20,878 bases of DNA, from the IMG/VR virus record IMGVR_UViG_3300040808_001376, positions 1 to 20,878 of that record, one strand, 5' to 3'. The position numbers were made by a program, and so were the translations under genes. Position 1 is the first letter of the stretch. Every line of letters starts with the position of its first letter. This stretch comes from a virus. This document shows positions 1 to 12,000 of the stretch, in pieces. The notes under the pieces are model-generated. The model was not told the origin of the DNA, ran no database searches, and saw only the letters and a program-made list of their open reading frames with translations.

Positions 1-3000
1 TTTATACCATACCATATCCTTTTGAGCAACACTATCATTAAATGCTTGTAGTCCTGCATAACTTGCCACGTTAACATCTTCTAACCAGTTAGGTGTATAT
101 GTACTACCACCGTTATATGCAACTCTTTGTATTGCAGGTATTCCTGCGTGATATGTTCCTGCGTCACCACGTAGTGTTTTAATAAAGTTACGTTGATGTG
201 TGGTGTTAATGCCAGCACCGTTAGGATCAGTTATTAATTCAAATGTTCTTGCAGTTTTCTTTGCCCATTCATCTGGTACTGCAAGTTGTCCGCCTACTGC
301 TCCTGCAACAACTAGTTTCAATCCGTTTACAGTTAAGGCTCTGTCAAACACTGTACCATTGTTCTCAGTAATTAATGCACCATTGTTGTATTCTGCATCT
401 GCTGGCGCACCAGGTACTGCTGGAACACCCGGTACTGCCGGTGTTCCTGCTACAAAATCAGTTGCGTCAATTCTTATACCGTTTCTGTAAACATTGTACT
501 CAATTGTATTTTCTAAAGGTTTTGACAATTCAATAGCAACTGTACTTCCATCTAATACAAAAATTTCATCTTCAAATGTATTTTCAAAAGTGTCCCAATT
601 ATCAGTATACCAACCTGATGTATCCCAACCTGCTGGGCCTGAGAAGTCAAAACTGCGTACTTCTACTCCGCCATAATCAATACCATCTAGTAACTGAGAC
701 AACTCTTTACCAAACATATTTGCGCCGGGTTGGTATGCAAATTTAATTCTATCTTCAGCACTTAATAAACTTATAGGTTTTAAATAATTTACTGTTATTA
801 CAGAATTTAGTTTAGGAGGAACATTAAATTTAATTCTGCCTCTTTCTCTATTATACGTTTTTGTTGTATCTTCAAAATTTTCATATGTATATTTGCTACG
901 TAATTGTAATACACCATCAACTAAAACTGAAACTTTCTTTAAATCAAGGTCCATCGGCCATATTAAATCGTATGTTGATCTAGCACCTGTACCTGTTAGT
1001 GTTTCTGTTTCTTCAAGTGTATCAAAAGTATAACTACCTGCGTTACGATCAAACTTCATTGCAACTTTGGTTGACCTTACTAATCCGCTACCTAAGACTG
1101 CTGTTGCCTTTGCAGGAGTGCCATCGTCGGTTTGCGATCCTTCAATTACAACAGTTGGAGCACTTGTATATCCACTTCCAGGAGTAACAATTTCAATTTT
1201 AGTTATTTTTCCATAACCGAGATATGCCTTTGCTGTTGCGCCTGTGCCACCGCCGCCTTGTATTTTAACAATTGGTTCAAATGTCCAGCCGCTGCCGCCA
1301 TCGCCGATTTTAATTTCGGTTATTTGTTGGCCTATATTGTTTTTCCAATTTTGTCTTGGATTAACAGTACTATCTAAGTTTTCATTTACAATAACATTGT
1401 CTAATATACGTGCTGTGCTTGATTCAATTCGACCTGTGACTTCATTATATGCTGGGCTTAAATCAAAGTCAGTTGTTCGAGAACTAGTATTGTCAAGAAC
1501 ATCATAATTACTTACAAACTCTCTTAGTTTAGTTTTGTAAGGTTTAAATTCTTCTACAAACTCTTGGTAACTTGACAAGTTGTCATTGTTAAAGGTAATA
1601 TCGTCTTGATTTAGTGTTCCTCTAATATGTTTTGCTTTTACAAAACTAGTTTTAAACAGCCAATCTACAGTTGGTTGTTCTGCCATTAAATATCGAAGTG
1701 AAGACATAAACAATTTATTGTATTCAACTTTTAAATTACCTATAAAAATATTATCTCTAAGAGTTTCTAAAATAGTTCTTATTTCTTGAGAAGGATTATT
1801 ATCATAGAAAGTATTATCAAATCTTCTATTATCAAATCCTACAGTATTTTCAAGGAAATTATAAAGACTTTGTTTAAGTTTTATCGTTCCATTTTGTCTA
1901 CCAATTGTTTCAAAATTTACTGTATAATCTTCAGTCTTTTCATCAGCAATTTTTCTTAATAATAACCAACCGCCAGTTCCGACATTATTAATTTTAACAA
2001 CATCGTTAATATTTAAATCTAAAGGAAAGAGTTGATAAGATCCTTCAATACTAGTTGCAATCGGAGTAAATTGATTATAGCCTTCTGCATACCAATCTAC
2101 ATATTCCCAGTATAACGATGTATCAAAACTTTGTAATGCTCGTCTATACCATTCTTTGGTACCAGTGTTGTACGAATATAAAGCCCATTTACCATTAATA
2201 TTAGCATCTGCTGTTACTAGTACTGTAAATGGTCTAACACTGATTGTTGTTTGATCGTTATATCCTATACCGTCATCAACAACAGTTGCCGATGTAATTT
2301 GTCCTAGATTATTAATTTCAACCTTAATATCTGCATCTTTGCCTGCACCAATAACTTTTATTTTAGGAGGTGCTTTATATCCACGACCCGAATTATCTAT
2401 ATTAACTCTTACAAGGTTGCCATTTACAATAACAGGAGTTAGTGCAGCAGTCTCCAATTTATTAGTACTAATATACTGTAATTCATCTACACTGTCAACA
2501 CTTAAATCCCATGTTTGAGAATTAATTGTAGGAATTTCATCTTTATACGACAATCTAGTTAAATTATATTCGTCAGTAATTAAGTTTTCTTTTAAAACTA
2601 TATTAATTCTTTCAACTGCTTGTTTTAATGCTTCAGTTCTATTAACAAATAAACTTTGCCTAGGTCTAGACTGGATGCCGTATCTCATGCTTACGGGAAT
2701 GTTTGGATCAGGAACTGCCTTACCATTACTGTCAAAACCAATTAAACTATCAAACCATTTGCGCTCTAAACTAGGATCTGGTACACTATCGCTAGATCCG
2801 TCAGCAAACAACTTATATTGATTATGATATTTTTGTGCAGTTTTGTCTAACGTGTGATATTTAATTTGCAGAACAACGTCATCACCTTGTACTAAATCGT
2901 TACAGTTATTAAGAACAAACTTGTCCTTTCCTAAGAAACTTATAAATTTATATCCAGAAGTTCTTGGATTAGAAATTAAATTTGCAATTGTAATAGTATT

Positions 3001-6000
3001 AAGTTTTCTGCCAACTGGAATAGTCCTTTTATTAATTACCCAATAGTAATATTTTCTACTAAATGTCTTGCTTATATTATCATAAGTAATTTTTGTAGAA
3101 TATCTAGTGTCGCCGTAAATCGACACTCCGCTTACTCCATTAGCAGTTCCTTCTGTTGATCCTGATAATTGATCCCAACGACTTGGTAAGAAAATACTTT
3201 CTACCCATTCGCAAATAATAATAGCAGAACTTGGTGTTAATTTATTCCAATTATCTCTTTGGAACGTTGTTGAACCTTGATAAGGATTAACAAATTTAGC
3301 TGTTTGGGTATTCCACCAAACTTTACCAACATACTTGTCAGTCCATCCTAAATCAGGTTCAACCAACGGATCAGCTATTGTTCCTGTATTATAGAACGCA
3401 GGATCAGCTGGTAACTTATAAGATATTTCTTGTTCAGCCGGACCTGGTATTTTACCTTGTATAATATCAACATAATCGATGTATGAAACAATACTATTGG
3501 TTCTCTTATTGTAAATAAGTGCTCCGTCAAGTTGTTTAATATCTACGGGCGTAATACCCTGACTTATTATACTCCATGACCTTGTATTAGGTTTCTTCCT
3601 ATAATTCAGTAAAATTCCCTTATGATCTCTGCCATCAACGTATTGTGTTGGAACACCTATATATGCATGATTGTTTACTGAATAAACATTTTCACCAAAT
3701 GTAGTTTGTGTCATTGGATAAACAAACTGCTCACCGTACACTAAAGTAGTACCAATTTTTTCATAAACATAAACTAAGCCTTTGTCTAGTTTTGTATTCT
3801 TAAATGTAGTAAACTCTTTATCAAATGTAGTTTGAATTTCATTATCTTTATCAAAAGTTGTTGGTATTTTTTGATCGCCATTTAAACTTGAAATAAGTAA
3901 ATCGTCTTTTCCAAAATCAACACTAAATCCAAATTTTTCACTTTCTTCGTTACTAGGTGATTTGATTGTTTGAGATAGGCTAAAAATGCCGTCACTATTT
4001 TGTGTCCAAATATATACTATGCCTTGATTAACTTTAACGTCATCGTTTAATGGGGCGCCGATTGCTATTTGTGTTCCATCTGGACTTAGTGATACTGACT
4101 TTGCCCAATCATCACCGTCAACTGGCGCCGGTATGACTTGTGATACTGAATATTTGTTATCAATTTCTCTATATACAACTATGTTATAGTCAGTAGTACT
4201 ATCAGCCTGTGCCAACTTTGTTGTTACGATTAATACATTCGAATCGTCACTTACATCAAAACTTTCACTAAATTCTAATATATTTTCTAACGGATCAAAT
4301 ACTGTTTCATCATAAAATGCATTTGCAGTTAAATTTGGCAAATATCCTACATAGTCAATTCTTGTAGTTAATGATGTCCAAGAATTATTTGTGCTTGAAG
4401 GAACAGCACTAGCAGCGTCAATATTAGTTGTTGCTTTCCATAAATCATTATCGTATGAGACTATATTATTTTGTCTGTATGCATATGCGTTATTAAACTC
4501 GCCCATAAACTCAGGATCTTTTCCGTAACGCCAACTAATTTTATTCCAATAAACTGTGTTTAATATTTCATTCATAGTTTCTGGAACATCTTTTAGTGCT
4601 TCATAATAATCATCTTTATAAAGAACTACATCTCCTTTAGAATATGCATTTAGTCTATATACACCAAGGAATTCTTGCTGCGGTGATACGCCGTGGCGGA
4701 ATATTTCAATTGACCCTGGCTGTGTTCTTCTACCTGCGGAATCATTTTCTGCAATGCCGCTGTCGCTTTTACTTCCTACTAATAATGTGTAGTAATTTCC
4801 AGACTGTACTATCTTAACTTTGCTACCAAACTGTCTATTATTTGCTCTATACTCAGATACAAATATATCTTTAATTCTATATGTGCCGTTATTCAATCTT
4901 CTATATATTGCAACAGCACCTTCGTTTGTTAAGTCATTAGATATTCCTAATTCCATAGCAGGAATGTTAAACACTTGTGTATAATCTTTGTTTAAACTAA
5001 ATGGAGGATTAGAACTTCTAGATATTCCCGACTCGGTCACTTCAGTAAAGAATGAATATTCTTCATCAATTATTTCAGGATTAGATACAATGTTAAAATT
5101 AGAAGTATGTTCAAAGACTACTAATTTTCCAACTAAACTAGTTTGGACGACAATATCGTTGTTTACGTCTTCTACTGTACCGCATATACGATCAGTATCT
5201 GTTGCTCCTCTTAGTACAGTATTTGCTTTTCTTCTAATTTCATATTTTCCAATATTAGACTGTTCAACAAAATCACCAGTTAATACTTTTACATACAATC
5301 TAACACTATTAAAGTTACGCTGTACATATACAACTGATGCTGTACTTGTAGTAATTGTTGTTAATGCTAATCCACCTTGTCCATCTTTTGGACTTTGTAC
5401 ATCTTCAATTATATCGTTAACTTGTGGCTGAAACGCAAAACCTGAAAAGTCAAACTCACTAAGAGTTATATCAATATATCCGTCCCATAGATCAATAACA
5501 GTATGTTGCTTGTTTAAAATATCGTAAGATAAACCGGCAGCATCTAAATTAATATCTCTATTATCAAGATTATAAAAATTAAAGGTTGGAGTGTCGCCGA
5601 TACTAAGTTGATCTGAATATTGTCTACCAACTCGTGCTATCCATTTATTACTTGGTTGATCTGCTTCAACGCCGTCTTGTCCGTCAGCAGGTGTTGGATC
5701 ACCGCGATATGACAAGTGTGATAAAAAGCTAACCCTATTTTTATTTGTTACATATAAACCAATATCACCTACTGTGGCTTGAACATTATAGTATAAATTA
5801 GTGTCACGTACTGACGATTGTAACAAAACATCGGCATACACTAACCCTCTTCCTACATCATAATAACGTGAATTATTATTATATGTAGGTGTTGCTATTT
5901 GCCAATATCCGCCAACTGCATTTGATGTAGAATATGTGTCTTCTTCGGTATAAAATCCTACAAAATCAGTATCGTCAATGTAAAGTTCGCCTGATATATC

Positions 6001-9000
6001 AAAAATACCATTTGAACTTTTAAGATATATAACTGCACTGTCGCCTTTAAATGCAACATAGGATACATCTGCACTACCTGTGTCAGTAGTTATACGTTGA
6101 CCCGCTACAGGCAATGTTACAAAAGTATCAACAAACATAATGTGGTCAATTTTTTCCAAAATAGTATGTTCGCCTGTAATAAATGCAGTATTAAGTTCTG
6201 GTATTTCTCCATCAAACGGTATATAATTATCTAAAGTCGGATATGAAAAACTGCGTTGATTCCAAAATAAATTAATCCTATCACCTAAAGATGTTCCTAA
6301 ATATTGATCTTTAGGAGCACGTACTAACATATGATCTGTGTTAGCATAATTTGTTAACCCAGGATTACCTGCAACTAATAAATTTAGTGTTGTGCTATCT
6401 GCATCTGCAGAATTTGCAATGTTAATATAAGAGTCAAATGTTGAAAAAGGCTGACTAGCTATCTCAGGTAAAATTTCTCTATTAGCTTTCCATAGACTTT
6501 CTCTATAACGTATTATATCACCCTTAACATAACTAGCGTCGGGTTGGAAATCAAACGTCTGTTGACCATTGCCGTCGTCTTTATATGCTAACTTAGTTTT
6601 AATATTACTTGCTTTTGGAATACCAACAACTAAGTATTCGCCATCAGGTGAAACGTCTATGCTTTTACCAAAGTCGCAACTAACTGGATTAAACAAATTA
6701 GTTTCATCGATAGTTATTTCTTGTGATAAATTTAAATTAGCTACATCTCTAGATCTTCTGTAATATGAAATTTGTCCGTTACCTGCATTAGGCGCTGAAA
6801 CAAAGACATTATTATTATTACTTGTTACTGCAATACTATCAGAAAACCCTTGATCTGTACTGTCGTAATCTGCTGGATTTTCAATTGTTTGTTGGTTAGA
6901 ATATGCAGGACTGTTTTCTAATACTGCCCAGTCATCGTCATACTTGTCAATCCAGAGCCTTTGTCCTTCATATAAATTTTGTCCAATTACAGTGTTAATT
7001 TCTGGGACTGTAGGAATCCTAACAGAAATTAATCTAACTATAAGAAACGATTCGCTGTCAAATACATTAATGTCGTTATCTAACGGTATTTCAATTACTA
7101 TTTTGTCTAATAATACAGCAGCTACTTTATAAAGACCATTAAGGTCATATTTATTTGCAGCTTTAAATCCAATAAAATCTTCGACATCGACTAAATTATC
7201 AGCCCATGCGTCTGTAGTAATTTCAACTCTAATATATCCTGGAGTTAAATCTCTATTTACAGGAATATTTACAACCTTAGTTAATTCAATACAATTTATA
7301 TTTGGTGTTGTTAGCTGGGCAACATCCCAATCATCATTAGCAGTATTTGTAATCCAAACTGTTTGTCCTAAACCTATTTGGTTTATATTAACACCAGTTA
7401 AAGTTGAAATGTCTCCTGCAAGGAAATTGACATCTTCATTTCTTACATATCCGCCTGTTTTAACAAATTCTCTATCTAATACTTTTGTAGGAAACGGAGT
7501 ATGTACATAACCTTCTGGTTTGCTGTAAACTTCGTTTGGTAATATTCTGTAATGGTTGTCAACATTTGTAGGTGGTAATGTTTTTACAAGTTCAAATGCT
7601 TGAGAAGTCTCTACAAACTTTTTGTCATTAAGTTGAAATTCAACTTGCTGTACATCTTCTGTTGAACCATATCGTCCTGCCTGTATTGCCCATTCTTCGT
7701 AAAATTCTAAAGTATCTTGGGTGTTGCCTAATGCGTCAAACAAATTAGTAAACACTCGCATAGTACCTTTGTCAGAAATAGCACCTCTGTAAAATTTATA
7801 TTGGCTTACATCGTCGTTGATAATATTAGCAAGATATTGGCGTTTTTGATATCCAAACAAGTGTTGCGCCATTTTTTGTTGTTCACTATCAAAGTTATCA
7901 GAGTCTAAATCATAAAAATCTGCAAATTGATTAATTCTATAATCAAAGTTTGTTATTAATTCAGATACTGGTTTCTCATTTAATCTGTACCAAAAATTAG
8001 GATTAAATTTTTCTTCGCCAATAACATTTCTTAATGCTACATAATAAAACTGTTTGTATTTTACAAGATCGCCAATTGTATAGTCTTTCCATTTTTCCCA
8101 ATCACCGTACTTTGCATCGTCAAATATAAATCCTGGAATATTTAATCCACCATTCCAGTTATCAGATCTATATCCGTTTACACGTATTCTTTCTTGTCTG
8201 TATCCTGTGCTAGGATTATATATAGTATCATTGAATACTGTTTTATTATCTAATAGTACAACATGTTCTTTTTGAACTAATGGTAATGATGCATGATATA
8301 ATCCGTCATCGGTATTTGTTATTTCAATCCCAAAAGAATTTTCATTTCTTAATAAACTACTAAAATCGGAATCTAAAAATTCTCCAGAAGCTTTGAGAAT
8401 TGAATATCCGTAAAATGCATCTTTTATATCATCAACTACATGGTAATCTTTCTTAAATTTTAAAAAGTTTGCGCCCGGACTTAATGCAATTAATGCTGTT
8501 GCAGCCCAGCCTTGAGTTGTCCAGTACATAAATTCTTTAGTTGAAGTATTCCAATTTTCTACAACGTTTGCTTCTGAATCAAATTTATCAAAATTAAACC
8601 CTATATCTTCTAAACGTGCAGCATATCCCAACAGAAAATCAACAGTGTCTTGTACTGTATTAAATTTTGCTCCATAACTTAGTTTTTTAACGTTTGTTCT
8701 TCTAAAATCTTTTTTAAACTTTGCTGTCCTGCCGCCTTCTATAGGCAGTGCTGGTAGTTTAACTGTGTTAGCATCAAACGTTTTATCTATACTTCCGCCA
8801 GTAATAAAATTATTAACAGCTCTAAAATAATTATTTCCAGCAAATATTACTTCGCCTGATCTGTATTCAGCATTGGATGCAAATTCAGATGCTCTTACAT
8901 TTCTGCCGCCGACTGTAACTTCGTAAAAAGAAGATCCAGGCACTGTTTCATAATATTCAAAGTAAGGCTTTTCTATACTATATCCTCTAAGTACATATCC

Positions 9001-12000
9001 TACGTCTGCCTTTTCTATAATAACACCACTATATGTTGCCAATTCTGTTGCACTACTTGTGTTTAGAAAAACTTGATAATTTTCTTGGGGTATAAAAATG
9101 CCGTCACGTGTAAGAGATTGTGTTGGCGATCTGCTGTCTAAAATTAAATTAAAGTTTTCTTTGCTTGTAAATCCAGCAATTTTTAATCCTATTTGATTAT
9201 CTAGGTTTTTCAAATCATTTTGATAGCTATTATATACAGTTAGAATATCACTAGCAACTAAGTTATAAATGTAATTTACAAAACCGGATGTCATTGTTCT
9301 TAAAGTAGACTCGTTAGTATTAGGCACTAAAAAGTCTTTAATTACTATTTGCTTATTAGTTTCAGTATATGTCCATTGACCTACTAAATTCCTAGTTATT
9401 CTAGAAACATCAAAACCTAATCCCATTGTTTTTGCAGGATTATTTACTAGCATTGCTTTCATAACAGCAAATGGATATTCAGAACTTTTGCGCCATGCAT
9501 TTTCTACGGGGCTTTGATCACCAAATTTAAAATTTCTTACAGTACGATTTAAAACAAAATCTTGTACGTAGCCTGATCGCAATGGAGAAAGTAAAGAACC
9601 ATCTTGACTAACTGGTAAATGTCTTGTTATGCCAGGTCGAGCAACTTTTTCATCTACTGTAGTATTATTTGGATTTGCTATTCTACCTTCTTCAATGTTT
9701 TTCCACAATATTAAATTATCGCTTGTATATGGAGCGGGACCATATACTGTATTCCACCAAAACGGTTTTGAACTAAAGCCTTGAATTTCCCAAGGATGGC
9801 TGTGGGGACGATCTGTATCGTATGCATGTTGATATATGCCTCTCCAAAATCCTGGATTCTCATTACCGTTTGGAGAGTTTGTATCTGAGTAGTTAAATGT
9901 CCAATCATTATTTCTATCATAAAAAGTATTATTACTAAAATTTTGATTGTTTAAACTTGTTTGTAACCACTGTTGAAAGTCAGTTAGTAAAGCATTGTTT
10001 ATATCCTGGCGGCTAAAGTCATTTGTTTTATATTCGCCGCCAATAAAATGATTAACATCTAATCTGTTGTTAGAATATTCAACTTTAATATTATTATAAA
10101 TTCTTTTTTCAAATTCAAGTAGCAAATGATCTCTATAATCTTTATATGCTTTAATATAACTTCCGTCGTGTCCTTTTACAAATGCAACACCTATTGGATA
10201 TTCATTAATTTCAACATCGTCGTTTCCTAAAATAACTTGTGTGCTATTAATATTAGGAATGTATAATAATGTGTTTAAACCATTAAATGTTATAGTGTGA
10301 GCTTTTCCATCTGTCGACATAGATTTTGCAACTGCTTTAGATGTGTAAATTGGATACGTCCATCCAATTGCTTCTGTACTAACGTTTTCTTTTGATGTGG
10401 CTTCAATCTGTCCGTATATTTTATATGGACCGGCGACATTAGGATCTAAAGGATATTTAGGTTGTACGGTATCATCAATTACTACCATTGGATGATACTT
10501 AGGATACAGACCTAACTTTGATGGTGTAGGAGCTATAAAAGATCCGTCCGAAGATTCATATTCATATATTTCAATTATGTCGTTTTCTTTTTGGTTAGCA
10601 GTAATTGTAATATAACCTAGATTATTAAAATTATAATCTTTACCATGTGTTAAAAGAGATTGGTTTAAATAGACCAATAATCCTTTTGGCTGTAGTGAGT
10701 CTAATGTAAAACTATCTGTTAAAGGGTAATCTTTGGTTCTTGAATCTAATACAGCATATTCAATTCTGTTAGATGAACCATAGGGTATCATATCTGAGAA
10801 ATAAAACGGTTGTGTCTTAACTTTATCTTTATTAATAGTAGACAACACTAAGTCTACATGAGTCTTCGTTGCTCCGTCAAACCCTAAGTTAGTAGCAGTT
10901 TCAATAAAATTTCTCTTATATTTTGCATATTCAGTTTTAGCATATTTTACTGCTTTAACAATATTAAAGTCTTTGCTTGTTATGTGGTAAAGTGGCAAAT
11001 TCAGTGGGCCACTATGTTTTACAAAACGTTTACCGTAACGATCTAAGTCGCCTAAATCTCTTAAGTTGTTAGGTCCTAAAAATTTACCAGTAAAATTTGG
11101 TAAATCTTCTAACATACTATCTACATGATCGATTACTTCGCCTAACGTAAATTGTGTAATGTCTTCATTTAACGGATTTCTTTCTAAGTTATATGGAAAT
11201 TCGTAATACCCGTTTGAATTTTTTACTTTCTTAGAATCTGTTTTAATTTTAACAATATCATTAACAGCTAAGTCTGTTGTAAATTGTATTTGAGCAAGTT
11301 TGTTGTCTGTGTTAATAATATAATCAGTATTTTTTAATTTTATTTTGTTGTTAACAAATACTGCAACTTTTAAATCAGTAATTGAAGATGATTCATCGTA
11401 TACATCTATATCAAAGTTATTAAATTTTAAATCTGTTGCTGTATATTCCTTTACTACAAACTGTTTAGATTTTTGAGGTGTGCTACTAAAACCATTTGCA
11501 TAATCAAATGTAGATAAAGTTTTATACTTTTTCAAGTAACCAGCATTAATCGATCCGTTAATTACAGAATTATTTAATTCATATTCAAACGTATCATTTA
11601 ACAAATCAAAACTAAACAATATGTCACCTGAATTATCAATATTTCTATATGATAGCGGAAATCCGAGTTCAGTATCTACATTACCCTCGCCTACTGCATA
11701 TGAAAATAACTTAGTTCCTTTAAAGTCTGTTTGAGGATAGTATACTGGATCACTGTAACTATTACCAGCATTATCGCAAACTTCAAATAACGGCTGCTGA
11801 TTAGTTTTTGTTTTTTCTTGTGCTATTACCCATGCATCGCCGTGGTAGTGATAACTTTTACCTGCATTTACTAAACCTTGTGTAACTAAAATAGTTTCAA
11901 GATCAATTGGATTTGTGTCCGAAGTTTCAATTAAAGATATTTGCCTATTGTTTCCAATATCAACATATTTGACTTTGAAGATTTTGCCGCTAACTCGTAT

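Larger units (their letters stand above)
3595..6852 (-). other. Seven FG-GAP-like beta-propeller motifs with insertions (residues 2260-3345)
   Basis: Seven motifs share the pattern [FW]-x-x-S/K-V-x-hydrophobic, a D/N-rich turn, then a hydrophobic run and G/S-x-P. They are GFSDSIAVTS...VFVSAP (F2262), FGKSIDVSPDGEYLVVGIP (F2320), FGSKVKIVQSG...LLVGS (F2934), FSESFDVSDDSNVLIV (F3120), WAKSVSLSPDGTQIAIGAP (W3175), FGFSVDFGKDDLLIS (F3233) and FGENVYSVNNHAYIGVP (F3311). Spacing is 58, 614, 186, 55, 58 and 78 residues, so two insertions split an otherwise regular 55-78 residue period. Seven blades is the usual number for integrin-alpha-like propellers. The motifs are read directly; the folded propeller is inferred. 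Confidence 0.55.

Noticed and set aside
4988-5431. Plus-strand open frame of 147 codons
   Set aside because: It lies wholly inside the giant minus-strand gene, which reads as well-formed protein there. The plus frame has low-complexity, Ser/Thr/Leu-rich content typical of an antisense shadow.
9711-9920. Minus-strand frame of 69 codons inside the giant gene
   Set aside because: It is an alternative frame across the conserved RPHSHPWE/YGPAPYTS segment of the giant protein. The giant frame is intact through it.
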